Positions 42,008-50,044 of a stretch of DNA of 53,532 nt are shown here, in pieces. A model generated the notes under the pieces. It worked only from the letters and a program-made list of their open reading frames with translations. It did not search any database and was not told the DNA's origin. A program made the position numbers and the translations under genes. The first letter of the stretch is position 1. The number at the start of each line of letters is the position of its first letter. Origin of the DNA: Bacteroidales bacterium (GTDB lineage Bacteria; Bacteroidota; Bacteroidia; Bacteroidales; P3); the NCBI GenBank assembly GCA_009785425.1, contig WQWI01000011.1, positions 1 through 53,532 of the forward strand, read 5' to 3'.

Positions 42008-42967
42008 CTATTGTCTCCGTGCAAAAAACTGTGGAAATTCCTGTTCTTCCAAAAACAATTCTACATCAGTTCTTCGTTCAAAAAATCGCCTGGCAATATT
42101 GTGGATAACGGATTTCGCGGGATCTATAACAAAATTGTTGACCGCCAATTCTAATCTTTCACGGCGAATGATTTGCATATTGTCATGCCAAATTTCGTTA
42201 TCGTCATACCAAATCCCTTGACCATGCTCGGGATAAACTCTGCGAAGAATCTGCCAGCTTTCGATTATGGTTTCTTCTCGTGAAATTTGGATATTGGTGA
42301 TTGGTTGAATTGTTGCGATGGCTAATAGTGGTGCGGAGTACAAGGTGGAAGATACGGGGCAAGAGGTGTGAGGTAGCATTTCCCCCGCTGGCGGGGGGTA
42401 GGGGGGGGGGTATGCACTATCAGCAAGAAAATCCCACCCCCTTAATCCCCCGCCAGCGGGGGACACCGTACCCTGTGCATCGTACACGGCATCTTTGGGC
42501 GGAAATTTTCCTGCTTCTATATTTTCAATTTTCAATTCCTCTGTAACAGCTGCTATCAGCGTGGTATCTAAAATATCCTGTTCAAAAACAGGTCGGACAA
42601 GAAGCACAGCAATTGCCAAGCATGCAGCGGCAGCATACCATGTCCATTGTGGTATTTGGCGTTTTCCAAGCTTCAAAAGTTTGTGTTTGTGCGGATAAGA
42701 AATATGTTCTTTCGAAAGCTTGGGTTGCATATTTTCCCATTGCTCAAACTCTTGATTTGGCAAAGTAACAATTAGCAATTCCTCTTTTTTATCGAAAACA
42801 ATATTATCGTTCGGCGACAAAATCACGCTTGTAAAATCACTGAATTGTTCAGCTATTTCCGGATTTTGCTGCAAAAACAATTCCACGTCCATACGCTCGG
42901 CATCGCTCAACGCTCCGTCGAAATAATCAATCAAAATTGACTCGTAGTTATCGTGGTTTATCTTCAT
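42008..42967 (-). CDS. Membrane anti-sigma factor candidate with in-frame repeat and poly-G tract
   Basis: 319 residues. An N-terminal anti-sigma-like helical region (MKINHDNYESILIDYFDGALSDAERMDVELFLQQNPEIAEQF, core YFDGALSDAERMDVELFL) without zinc-finger cysteines, a membrane segment at about 108-125, then a poorly conserved periplasmic part. Start overlaps the sigma stop (ATGA). About residues 169-195 derive from an inserted palindromic repeat coding PPPYPPPAG, containing ten consecutive G on the plus strand (42401-42410). Length changes there would truncate the periplasmic part. Confidence 0.75.
   Translation of the reverse strand: MKINHDNYESILIDYFDGALSDAERMDVELFLQQNPEIAEQFSDFTSVILSPNDNIVFDKKEELLIVTLPNQEFEQWENMQPKLSKEHISYPHKHKLLKLGKRQIPQWTWYAAAACLAIAVLLVRPVFEQDILDTTLIAAVTEELKIENIEAGKFPPKDAVYDAQGTVSPAGGGLRGWDFLADSAYPPPYPPPAGEMLPHTSCPVSSTLYSAPLLAIATIQPITNIQISREETIIESWQILRRVYPEHGQGIWYDDNEIWHDNMQIIRRERLELAVNNFVIDPAKSVIHNIARRFFERRTDVELFLEEQEFPQFFARRQ
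42381..42463. repeat. Inserted palindromic repeat with G10 tract inside the anti-sigma gene
   Basis: Two CCCCCGC...GCGGGGG hairpins (42381-42398 and 42446-42463) enclose a G10 run and a CACCCCCTTAATCCCC segment. It is typical of dispersed genomic repeats rather than of coding sequence, yet keeps the frame open. Confidence 0.8.
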
Positions 42968-43449
42968 ACCAAATTTTCAATTCGCACCAAATGTTTTTTC
43001 AAAAATGTTCTTGCTCTAAAAATATATACTTTGACTTGTGATTCGTTCAGACCTGTGATTTCGGCGATTTCTTCATAACTATATCCTTCGTAATCTCGCA
43101 ACATCAGCACCGATTTCTGGTCGACAGGCAAGTGCTCCATTGCTTTGTTCAGAACTTCGTAAATATCGCTGTATGTGTTTTCATAATTATCTTCTATAGC
43201 TTGTGCAACTACAAACCGTTGATGAACTTGTGTTTTCCGAATTTCGTCAATCATGGTGTGGTGTGCTGCTGTAAACAAATAGGATTTTGCTTTTTCGAAA
43301 CTAATTGTTTCCACTTTTTCCCACATTTTCAGGAACACATCCTGTACCACATCCGATGCTTTATCCGAACACTTAATATGTTTAAGAACAAACCGATAAA
43401 CGCCATCGGAAAACTGTTTTACGCAATCGTTATATTCGGTAGTAGTCAC
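42964..43449 (-). CDS. ECF sigma factor (group 4) of the GIN/S41 locus
   Basis: 161 residues. Region 2 (FSDGVYRFVLKHIKCSDKASDVVQDVFLKMWEKVE, core DVVQDVFLKMWEK; AKSYLFTAAHHTMIDEIRK) and region 4 (MEHLPVDQKSVLMLRDYEGYSYEEIAEITGLNESQVKVYIFRAR, core YSYEEIAEITGLNESQVK). Translationally coupled to the anti-sigma gene. Its own promoter (43475-43501) has the same motif as those of both GIN genes, implying autoregulation. Confidence 0.95.
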   Translation of the reverse strand: MTTTEYNDCVKQFSDGVYRFVLKHIKCSDKASDVVQDVFLKMWEKVETISFEKAKSYLFTAAHHTMIDEIRKTQVHQRFVVAQAIEDNYENTYSDIYEVLNKAMEHLPVDQKSVLMLRDYEGYSYEEIAEITGLNESQVKVYIFRARTFLKKHLVRIENLV

Positions 43450-43474
43450 TCAAATTTGTGTTTTTTATTACTAT

Positions 43475-43501
43475 GACGAGGTGAGGTAGCAAAAAGTTAC
43501 A
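43475..43501 (-). promoter_or_regulatory. ECF-type promoter, copy 2 (sigma gene)
   Basis: Minus strand TGTAAC-N17-CGTC-ATA, CGTC about 26 bases before the sigma ATG. The spacer is nearly identical to copy 3 (TTTTTGCTACCTCAC shared). Confidence 0.75.
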
Positions 43502-43518
43502 GGTGGTACGATTTTTTT

Positions 43519-45249
43519 TTATGGTTTTTGCTCCGGTCTTTCCAATGTGCTCAAATATTCTATCGCTACTTCCAACGCTCTGTCAGCAGACACCATAATA
43601 TCAGGCACAAGCGTATTCGGGTCTGCATCCGTATTCGGTCTCATATAATATGTAGATGATATACGAGCTCTGGTTCTTGATTCAGGTAATCTGAAGTATA
43701 TCATATTGGCAAAGCTATTTGGAGCATTACGGCTTGGTTCTCCTATGACATTTCCCAAATTTCCATCTTGTATTCCGTATCCTATTCCGGTTGCAGCACT
43801 GAAAGTTACTTTATCGGTCAAAACTGAAACAAACACATTATTAGGGTTTTGGGTTTTCGTTGAAGGCTGTAACACTATCCTGTCTGTTTTAACCGAAATG
43901 TCTCCAAAGGGCATTCTGTTTGGCATAAAAAATGACATTAAACGAAAACGTCTTCTTAATTGTCTTAACGACATATTATTAAATTGTTCTTGAAGTGCTA
44001 AGTCGCTAATTCTTTGAATAACTCCGGGCGTTGGAACACCGACACCCATTGCTTCGGCTAATCTTAATCCAACATTTGCATTTCCACCGGGATTACCTCT
44101 AACGTCAACTATGAAACGCCAAATTCCATTTTCTACTGCTCTTGCAATTTCTTCTGCAACTTCGGTAATATGCTCTCCGTCAACAAACCTGCTTAATGAA
44201 ATGTAAAATATGTCATTTTTAATCTCATGTCTTATTATATAATCTCTTCTTTCCAGACGAATAGCCGTGCTTATCCCACCAATTAATTCAAACTCAACCT
44301 CGGATATTTGATTGCTATGATTTAGAGTAATGATGACACGATTGTTTTCATTGATTTCTGCGCCGGCAAGCCTTAAAATCAGTTCAAATCGCACAAAACG
44401 GGGTATATCCAGACTCCTCATGGATACATTTTCAAAGTAATGATGCCGCTCAATCTGATGGATTATATCTGATACGGGCACGTCGCCAATCTCGATTACT
44501 TCAACATCGTTATTTTCTGCAAAAAATAATCTCCCTGCATCATATATTAACGACAAATCAATACCTTTTTCCAAGTTAAGAATGATGTCTAATGTATTCA
44601 TGTGTCCATCTCTTAGAGCAACCCTGTATCTCGCTGCGGCTAACTGAAATTCAGTATGATAAATCGGCTTTGAAGTTTCATTAAGAAATTCTGCACGTAA
44701 TTCATCGTAATTGTCGGGCAGCATCCCTTCTAAAATGAATATTGGATGAACAGCCTCGACCATTTCCACAAAATAGGTAGCATCTCTTGAAAAATCCATA
44801 GGAAAAGCAGGACTCAGCCTTTGCAGCCTGATGCTACCCAATCTTCTATCCAATGTAGGGATAATTAAAGTATTGTTTCCATGTAATATTGGCTCGTCAT
44901 AGATAATGACAGAGTGATCTCGCATTATCCATGCAGTCCTGATTACGCTATTATGCTTTAGTGTTTTGAATTTGACCATGTTTGGCAACCAATCATCGTA
45001 AGCCGAATTAATGATAATTCCAACAAGAAAACCATTTTCCTCTTTAATACCGATTGTATATCTGCCATCCATATCCCAAATACCACCCGTAAAATCAATT
45101 TCAGCCCTTGATTCGAAATATCCTTTGAGTTCTGAGGTATTACCGTCCCAAATTCTTACAATATCAGGCATCGAAGCTCGCTTGCTCACACATGAATTTA
45201 GACATATTAGAATAATTGTTGTGATTAATAAATTTTTGCTTCGCTTCAT
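43519..45249 (-). CDS. S41 peptidase-like lipoprotein
   Basis: 576 residues. Lipobox ICLNSC (Cys 20). An N-terminal beta-rich region (20-150), then a helical region and a tail-specific-protease-like domain: IWRFIVDVRGNPGGNANVGLRLAEAMG (core VDVRGNPGGN), VTDKVTFSAATGIG with the likely nucleophile Ser, GNVIGEPS, and a C-terminal PNTLVPDIMVSADRALEVAIEYL. Probably outer-membrane anchored. A clear Shine-Dalgarno-like GGAGG sits 7 bases before the ATG, unusual in this phylum. It follows the second GIN gene by 65 bases and is likely driven by that promoter. Confidence 0.85.
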   Translation of the reverse strand: MKRSKNLLITTIILICLNSCVSKRASMPDIVRIWDGNTSELKGYFESRAEIDFTGGIWDMDGRYTIGIKEENGFLVGIIINSAYDDWLPNMVKFKTLKHNSVIRTAWIMRDHSVIIYDEPILHGNNTLIIPTLDRRLGSIRLQRLSPAFPMDFSRDATYFVEMVEAVHPIFILEGMLPDNYDELRAEFLNETSKPIYHTEFQLAAARYRVALRDGHMNTLDIILNLEKGIDLSLIYDAGRLFFAENNDVEVIEIGDVPVSDIIHQIERHHYFENVSMRSLDIPRFVRFELILRLAGAEINENNRVIITLNHSNQISEVEFELIGGISTAIRLERRDYIIRHEIKNDIFYISLSRFVDGEHITEVAEEIARAVENGIWRFIVDVRGNPGGNANVGLRLAEAMGVGVPTPGVIQRISDLALQEQFNNMSLRQLRRRFRLMSFFMPNRMPFGDISVKTDRIVLQPSTKTQNPNNVFVSVLTDKVTFSAATGIGYGIQDGNLGNVIGEPSRNAPNSFANMIYFRLPESRTRARISSTYYMRPNTDADPNTLVPDIMVSADRALEVAIEYLSTLERPEQKP

Positions 45250-45314
45250 TTTTTACCTCCAATTTTTTACTTTACTGCTGGTAATAACCGTATGTTGAAA
45301 TCCGTATCATGTTT

Positions 45315-46076
45315 TTACAAGGTTTGTACTCTGCCACTACCACTTGTGGATATATTTCGTTGAGCATCGGCGTTAAGCATTACCCGACCCGACCCCGATA
45401 TACTTCCTGTGACCTCTCTTGCTTGAAGTGTTATCCGACCTGATCCTGAAAGACTAACACGCACACTTTCTGCTGAAACACTTGCTCTTCCCGAACCTGA
45501 GACGCTAACACGGGAGCTCTTTGTTTCAAGTACGTTTTCAGCATCAACTCTTCCACTTCCGGAAACATTGATATTATGTTCGTTTGCTCGTCCTGTCAGA
45601 GTTAATCTTCCACTTCCACTCAATCTAGAAGTGACATTGTCTGCTACAATATTGAGGTTTGCTCTACCTGAACCTGCGAGGCTTGCTTGAAAGGTGTTTG
45701 CACGAATTGTTCCTTCGGATGTAGCAGATGAAGCACCCGACAGGCTCAACGAATTCAGAGACTTGAAATAAACCCTAATATCCGGTTGCCTTTCGTTTCC
45801 TGTATTCCAGCGATTGTTTCTCCTCAGAAAAGACTCCGGAAGGGCGATCGTCAAAGTACCACGATTCACAGAAATAATATCTTCAGTCTCTACACCTCGT
45901 GGAAGTTCCAAGTTTTCGGGAACAATAACTTCATTTCTATCTGAAGGAATTAAAATGATATTAAAGGCGTGGCTAACGCTGACTCTATCGAAATCAGCAG
46001 TGGCAATGATAGTGTTTTGAGCGGTTAAACCGAATGTCAAACCGAACATGGCGAAAATTGTAAATAAACGTTTCAT
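45315..46076 (-). CDS. GIN-domain (DUF2807) secreted protein
   Basis: 253 residues. Signal peptide MKRLFTIFAMFGLTFGLTAQ. The whole mature part is DUF2807: RVSVSHAFNIILIPSDRNEVIVPENLE (core IPSDRNEVIVPE), then a stack of SGSGR repeats (SLSGSGRITLQ, SISGSGRVMLN, STSGSGRVQTL) forming a predicted beta-helix. Its opening is homologous to the GIN-barrel protein at 40458. Its promoter is copy 3 of the ECF motif. Confidence 0.9.
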   Translation of the reverse strand: MKRLFTIFAMFGLTFGLTAQNTIIATADFDRVSVSHAFNIILIPSDRNEVIVPENLELPRGVETEDIISVNRGTLTIALPESFLRRNNRWNTGNERQPDIRVYFKSLNSLSLSGASSATSEGTIRANTFQASLAGSGRANLNIVADNVTSRLSGSGRLTLTGRANEHNINVSGSGRVDAENVLETKSSRVSVSGSGRASVSAESVRVSLSGSGRITLQAREVTGSISGSGRVMLNADAQRNISTSGSGRVQTL

Positions 46077-46107
46077 GATTTTAAGTTTTTTGTTGTTTTA
46101 CTGCTAT

Positions 46108-46134
46108 GACGAAGTGAGGTAGCAAAAAGTTACA
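46108..46134 (-). promoter_or_regulatory. ECF-type promoter, copy 3 (second GIN gene)
   Basis: Minus strand TGTAAC-N17-CGTC-ATA, CGTC about 31 bases before the ATG. Confidence 0.75.
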
Positions 46135-46136
46135 CT

Positions 46137-46164
46137 GTAGGGGCGAAAATTTTTTCGCCCCTAC
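46137..46164. repeat. 28-bp GTAGGGGC palindrome
   Basis: GTAGGGGCGAAAAT followed by its complement with one central mismatch, between the tgt stop and the ECF promoter of the GIN gene. It may terminate tgt transcripts. Confidence 0.75.
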
Positions 46165-46173
46165 AGTTTCTGT

Positions 46174-47304
46174 TTACAATCGTTGTGAAACCCGTTCCAC
46201 CATTTCCGTTTTCCACGCAGCAAAATCTCCAGCCAAAATATGTGCACGTGCTTCGCCAACCAGCCATAAATAAAATGCCAAATTGTGCAAACTCCCAATC
46301 ATTGGTGCCAACATTTCGCCTGCGTGAAACAGGTGTCGCAAGTAGGCTTTGCTGTACATCGTATCTACAAAACTTGCTCCGTCTTCCTCGATTGGCGAAA
46401 AATCGGTTTTCCATTTTTCGTTTCTCATGTTCATGATGCCGTTTTTGGTAAACAACATGCCGTTTCGTCCGTTTCGCGTAGGCATTACGCAGTCGAACAT
46501 ATCAACGCCCAAGGCGATACACTCTAAGATATTCGCCGGAGTTCCTACGCCCATAAGGTATCTCGGTTTTTCTTTCGGCAAAATTCTGCAAACCAGCTCG
46601 GTCATTTCGTACATCATTTCCGCAGGCTCGCCTACAGACAAGCCGCCAATCGCATTTCCGTCGCAGTTGCAACTTGCAATTTTTTCTGCGGAAGCAACAC
46701 GCAAATCTTTGTAAACACTGCCTTGAACAATCGGAAACAAACTTTGCGAATGTCCGTATTTTGGCTCGGTTTGCGAAAATTGTGTAATGCATCTATCCAA
46801 CCAACGGTGTGTCATTTCCATTGATTTTTTTGCGTAATTGTAATCGCAAGGGTAGGGCGTACACTCGTCGAAAGCCATGATGATATCTGCTCCGATACTG
46901 CGTTGAATATCCATCACACGTTCGGGTGTGAAAAGATGTCGAGAGCCGTCGATATGCGAACTGAAAATCACACCTTCTTCTGTAATTCTTCGTGTGCCTT
47001 GCAATGAGAAAACTTGATAACCGCCACTGTCTGTCAAAATCGGCTTTTCCCAACCGTTGAATTTGTGCAATCCGCCTGCTTTTTCTAAAACATCTAATCC
47101 CGGACGCAGATACAAATGATACGTATTTCCTAAAATAATTTGAGCCTTCACATCATCTGTGATATGTTGCAAGTGAACACCTTTCACAGTTGCAGCGGTG
47201 CCTACCGGCATGAAAATCGGCGTTAAAATTTCACCTCGATCAGTCGTGATTTTTCCGGCACGTGCAGACGTTTGGCTATCGGTTTGTAAAATTTGGTAAG
47301 TCAT
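46174..47304 (-). CDS. tgt: Queuine/preQ1 tRNA-guanine transglycosylase
   Basis: 376 residues. DSGGYQVFSL (general base Asp), GGLSVGEP, LMGVGTPANILE and DMFDCVMPTRNGRNGMLFT (nucleophile Asp) are intact. The CxCxxC zinc ligands that other bacterial Tgt have before AYLRHLF are missing: here the segment is GASFVDTMYSKAYLRHLF. The reaction is exchange of G34 in GUN tRNAs. A TATCTTTG promoter is at 47351-47358. Confidence 0.95.
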   Translation of the reverse strand: MTYQILQTDSQTSARAGKITTDRGEILTPIFMPVGTAATVKGVHLQHITDDVKAQIILGNTYHLYLRPGLDVLEKAGGLHKFNGWEKPILTDSGGYQVFSLQGTRRITEEGVIFSSHIDGSRHLFTPERVMDIQRSIGADIIMAFDECTPYPCDYNYAKKSMEMTHRWLDRCITQFSQTEPKYGHSQSLFPIVQGSVYKDLRVASAEKIASCNCDGNAIGGLSVGEPAEMMYEMTELVCRILPKEKPRYLMGVGTPANILECIALGVDMFDCVMPTRNGRNGMLFTKNGIMNMRNEKWKTDFSPIEEDGASFVDTMYSKAYLRHLFHAGEMLAPMIGSLHNLAFYLWLVGEARAHILAGDFAAWKTEMVERVSQRL

Positions 47305-47350
47305 CGCAATTCTGAAGTAACAAACAATTCACTGTTGATAAAATAATCGC

Positions 47351-47358
47351 CAAAGATA
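47351..47358 (-). promoter_or_regulatory. -7 element of tgt
   Basis: TATCTTTG on the minus strand, about 47 bases before the ATG. A divergent TATTTTTG (47381-47388) may serve the ECF sigma gene at 47437. Confidence 0.5.
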
Positions 47359-47436
47359 CAAAAAAAAACTGTAAAAACACTATTTTTGTACCCGTAATTT
47401 TGATTTTCGCTAAGGATTATTCAAGAAACGCATCAC

Positions 47437-48054
47437 ATGGAAATAGACAATACTGCAGTATTTGCAACGACTAAAGCCAATGAAGATTATGAGTTGGTTC
47501 GGGCAGCTCTGCATCACGGCGACAGGCGTGCTTATACGCAACTAATGGATCGCTATAAGGAAAGTTTGTACTTCAAGCTCATCAAAATGACGGGTTGTGA
47601 AACCGATGCCGACGATATGACGATTGAAGCATTTGGCAAGGCTTTTAACAATTTACACACATATTCGCCGGAATACGCGTTTAGCACGTGGTTGTTTAGA
47701 ATTGCAACGAATAATTGTATTGATTATATGCGTAAGAAACGCATCAAACCTATGCCTTTGGAACGTCCGTCCGTCAACGATGAACGCATGGGATTTGAAA
47801 TGCGAGTTTCAGATTTGGCTGCCGATCCGGAAACCTTGATTATCAAGGAGCAAAAAAATGAAAATTTACGTGCTATTGTTGATAAACTCAAACCGCATTA
47901 TCGTATCTTGATCGAATTGCGCTATTATAAAGAGTACTCTTACGATGAAATTGCTGAAAAGTTAGATTTACCGATCGGCACAGTGAAAGCAAAACTGTTT
48001 CGTGCCAAAGAGTTTTTGTATAACATCTTGAAAAATTCGAAGGAGTTTGTTTAG
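47437..48054 (+). CDS. ECF sigma factor without a visible anti-sigma partner
   Basis: 205 residues with a 15-20 residue N-terminal extension, then region 2 (AYTQLMDRYKESLYFKLIKMTG, DADDMTIEAFGKAFNNLHTY, FSTWLFRIATNNCIDYMRKK) and region 4 (LKPHYRILIELRYYKEYSYDEIAEKLDLPIGTVKAKLFRAKEFL, core YSYDEIAEKLDLPIGTVK). It resembles the conserved stand-alone Bacteroidetes sigma (sigW/rpoE-like). The next gene, a FISUMP lipoprotein, has a separate housekeeping-type promoter. Confidence 0.94.
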   Translation: MEIDNTAVFATTKANEDYELVRAALHHGDRRAYTQLMDRYKESLYFKLIKMTGCETDADDMTIEAFGKAFNNLHTYSPEYAFSTWLFRIATNNCIDYMRKKRIKPMPLERPSVNDERMGFEMRVSDLAADPETLIIKEQKNENLRAIVDKLKPHYRILIELRYYKEYSYDEIAEKLDLPIGTVKAKLFRAKEFLYNILKNSKEFV

Positions 48055-48102
48055 CGTGATAATAAATTTACTGAAATTTGACTTGATTTCCAAAATTTTT
48101 CA

Positions 48103-48110
48103 TATCTTTG
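48103..48110 (+). promoter_or_regulatory. -7 element of the second FISUMP gene
   Basis: TATCTTTGC, about 53 bases before the ATG at 48163. Confidence 0.6.
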
Positions 48111-48162
48111 CAAATCATCTTGCACGATTTGTCGTGTTTATAACTCATAAAATCAAACAATC

Positions 48163-49080
48163 ATGAAATTTTTTTTCACACTTTTAATTTCCTCAACTTT
48201 ACTATTAACAATCGTTTCCTGCAACAATAACAATGATGATTCTGTGTCTGCCACAGGTGTAATTCTACAGGATTCAGCCACTTTGTTTCTTGGCAACACC
48301 ATACGACTAACTGCTATTGTTTTGCCTGAGAATGCTACCAATAAAAATGTAGTTTGGCAAAGTACTGACTCTGCTATTGCTTCTGTTTCTAATGCTGTTG
48401 TTTCCGGTTTAACTGCTGGAACGACAAGCATTGTCGCAACCACACAAGACGGTAATTTTACTGATACTGCTGTTGTAGCTGTTGGTACGTTTTCTTGTAA
48501 TTCTAATACTCCTGGTTGGGGCGAGAGTTTGGGTACAGTTTCTTTTCATACAAACCAAACTTGGATAATTACCGGAAACGGTATCACTCAAACTTGGTCT
48601 GATGCTGTAACTGCTACAACTTGTCAAAAAGCCACGTTTGCTGGAGGAACTATAGATTGGAATAATCTTGAAGATAGTAATTTCAGTGCTGATTGTCGTT
48701 CTAATCCCGATTTCCCTGGTGATTTATTTTCTTGGTGTGCTATTGTGAGGTTTGCCGATCAACTTTGTCCTTATCCTTGGCGTGTTCCCACGACTCAAGA
48801 TTTTCGTGATTTAGATATTGCTATGGGCGGTACTGGAAACTCACGAACGGATTCGGGTTTTGTCAATGCAAATTACATTAATCGTTGGGGTGGTGCGTTC
48901 GGTGGCTACAGTGTCTCGTATGGTCGTCTGCGGCTTCAAGACTTGATTGGCCGCTACTGGTCTCAGTCAGAGCTCGATGCCATGACTGGGCGTGGCTTGA
49001 CCTTCAGCCCGGGTGGTGCCGTCTGGCCTCAAGTCAGCAACGTTAAGAATTACGGCTTTGCCCTCCGGTGTGTCCGTTAG
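48163..49080 (+). CDS. FISUMP-domain lipoprotein with BIG2 domain and compositionally distinct C-terminus
   Basis: 305 residues. Lipobox LLLTIVSC (Cys 20), an Ig-like BIG2 domain (about 30-108; VLPENATNKNVVWQSTD, GLTAGTTSIVATT) and a FISUMP domain (about 115-305; DCRSNPDFPGDLFSW, LCPYPWRVPTTQDFRDLD, YINRWGGAFGG, GRYWSQSE, GFALRCVR). The last 180 bases are 58% G+C and 15% A by my count, versus 43% and 19% in the 180 bases before. The change begins just after INRWGGAFGG, the point where the paralogue at 1880 also diverges. A surface ligand-binding role is likely. Confidence 0.88.
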   Translation: MKFFFTLLISSTLLLTIVSCNNNNDDSVSATGVILQDSATLFLGNTIRLTAIVLPENATNKNVVWQSTDSAIASVSNAVVSGLTAGTTSIVATTQDGNFTDTAVVAVGTFSCNSNTPGWGESLGTVSFHTNQTWIITGNGITQTWSDAVTATTCQKATFAGGTIDWNNLEDSNFSADCRSNPDFPGDLFSWCAIVRFADQLCPYPWRVPTTQDFRDLDIAMGGTGNSRTDSGFVNANYINRWGGAFGGYSVSYGRLRLQDLIGRYWSQSELDAMTGRGLTFSPGGAVWPQVSNVKNYGFALRCVR

Positions 49081-49151
49081 TGCTTTTAGGAACTTCGATT
49101 TTTGAAATTTGAGTATTACCTCGTGGTGTGCGCAGCTGACACGGGGCGGTG

Positions 49152-49201
49152 GTTTCGACAGGTTCAGTCACCGGACTACAGCCGTTGAGCCCTGTCGAAA
49201 C
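49152..49201. repeat. Long inverted repeat downstream of the second FISUMP gene
   Basis: 11-bp arms GTTTCGACAGG and CCTGTCGAAAC, spacer 28 bases. It resembles dispersed TTCGACAGG-type repeats. The rest of the 560-bp gap (49081-49640) holds a GAGGAATCTG-type repeat fragment, the hairpin at 49305-49364 and the rpsL promoter; I see no gene in it. Confidence 0.65.
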
Positions 49202-49304
49202 GCCCACAATCCTCGGTTGGTATGGGTGAAACGATTTTACATAGCGAAACGTAGTGGAGCGAGGAATCTGTTTGCTAATGATAACATGGATTCCAGCCTT
49301 GTAC

Positions 49305-49364
49305 AACTAAAAAATAGTTATATGACTAAAAGAGGTAGTTGTGTAACTATTTTTTTTAGTTATA
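49305..49364. terminator. AACTAAAAAATAGTTA inverted repeat
   Basis: Left arm AACTAAAAAATAGTTA and right arm TAACTATTTTTTTTAGTT with a T-rich right side. It is a plausible terminator in the gap before rpsL. Confidence 0.45.
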
Positions 49365-49569
49365 CGGAATTTCTGTTCGTTCTTCAGAAGTTATCAACAA
49401 AACAGTATTGTTGTAACAGCAGAATGAATATGGTCGTTTTATAGTAGGCGATCAAAACGCTACCTCTATCACAACCAATAATTACGGTGCAAAGATGCGA
49501 CATTTTTTGAAATAACCAGCTTTTTTGAAAAAAAATGGAAAAACGTTTGGTTATTCCATTTTTTTTTTG

Positions 49570-49577
49570 TAACTTTG
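49570..49577 (+). promoter_or_regulatory. -7 element of the rpsL/str operon
   Basis: TAACTTTGCACC, about 64 bases before the rpsL ATG. Confidence 0.65.
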
Positions 49578-49640
49578 CACCCCCGAAATTGTAAAAACAG
49601 GGAATAAGAACAAAAGAAAAATAAACAAAACCAAGCATTA

Positions 49641-50021
49641 ATGCCAACAATTCAACAATTAGTTCGCAAAGGTCGCAAAAAGCTTACCGACAAAAGTAAG
49701 TCGCCTGCATTGGATTCTTGCCCGCAACGACGCGGAGTTTGTGTACGTGTTTACACCACAACACCTAAAAAGCCTAACTCTGCAATGCGTAAGGTTGCAC
49801 GTGTTAAATTGACTAACCAAAAGGAGGTGAACGCCTATATTCCCGGCGAAGGACACAACTTGCAAGAACACTCTATCGTGATGATTCGCGGAGGTCGTGT
49901 AAAAGACCTTCCGGGTGTACGTTACCACATCATCCGTGGTGCATTGGATACATCGGGTGTAGAAGGAAGAAACCAACGTAGATCCAAATACGGAACCAAA
50001 CGCCCAAAAGCAAAAAAATAA
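49641..50021 (+). CDS. rpsL: 30S ribosomal protein S12
   Basis: 126 residues: [43 protein letters not shown] (core TPKKPNSA) and [13 protein letters not shown]. The decoding-site residues KPNSA and GGRVKDLPG are intact, with Lys in both usual streptomycin positions (wild type). First gene of the str operon. Confidence 0.98.
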   Translation: MPTIQQLVRKGRKKLTDKSKSPALDSCPQRRGVCVRVYTTTPKKPNSAMRKVARVKLTNQKEVNAYIPGEGHNLQEHSIVMIRGGRVKDLPGVRYHIIRGALDTSGVEGRNQRRSKYGTKRPKAKK

Positions 50022-50044
50022 AACATGGATAGGGTAGGGTAATG

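Noticed and set aside
42121-42546. Plus-strand frame with a PPLAGGRGGG-type translation inside the anti-sigma gene
   Set aside because: It is the reverse reading of the inserted G/C-rich repeat, not a gene.
48163-49640. A complete diversity-generating retroelement
   Set aside because: No reverse transcriptase or template repeat lies in the window; only the target-like gene is visible, so it is reported as a hypothesis.
49384-49650. 88-residue minus-strand frame before rpsL
   Set aside because: It has no family features, runs through the rpsL promoter region and overlaps the rpsL start.
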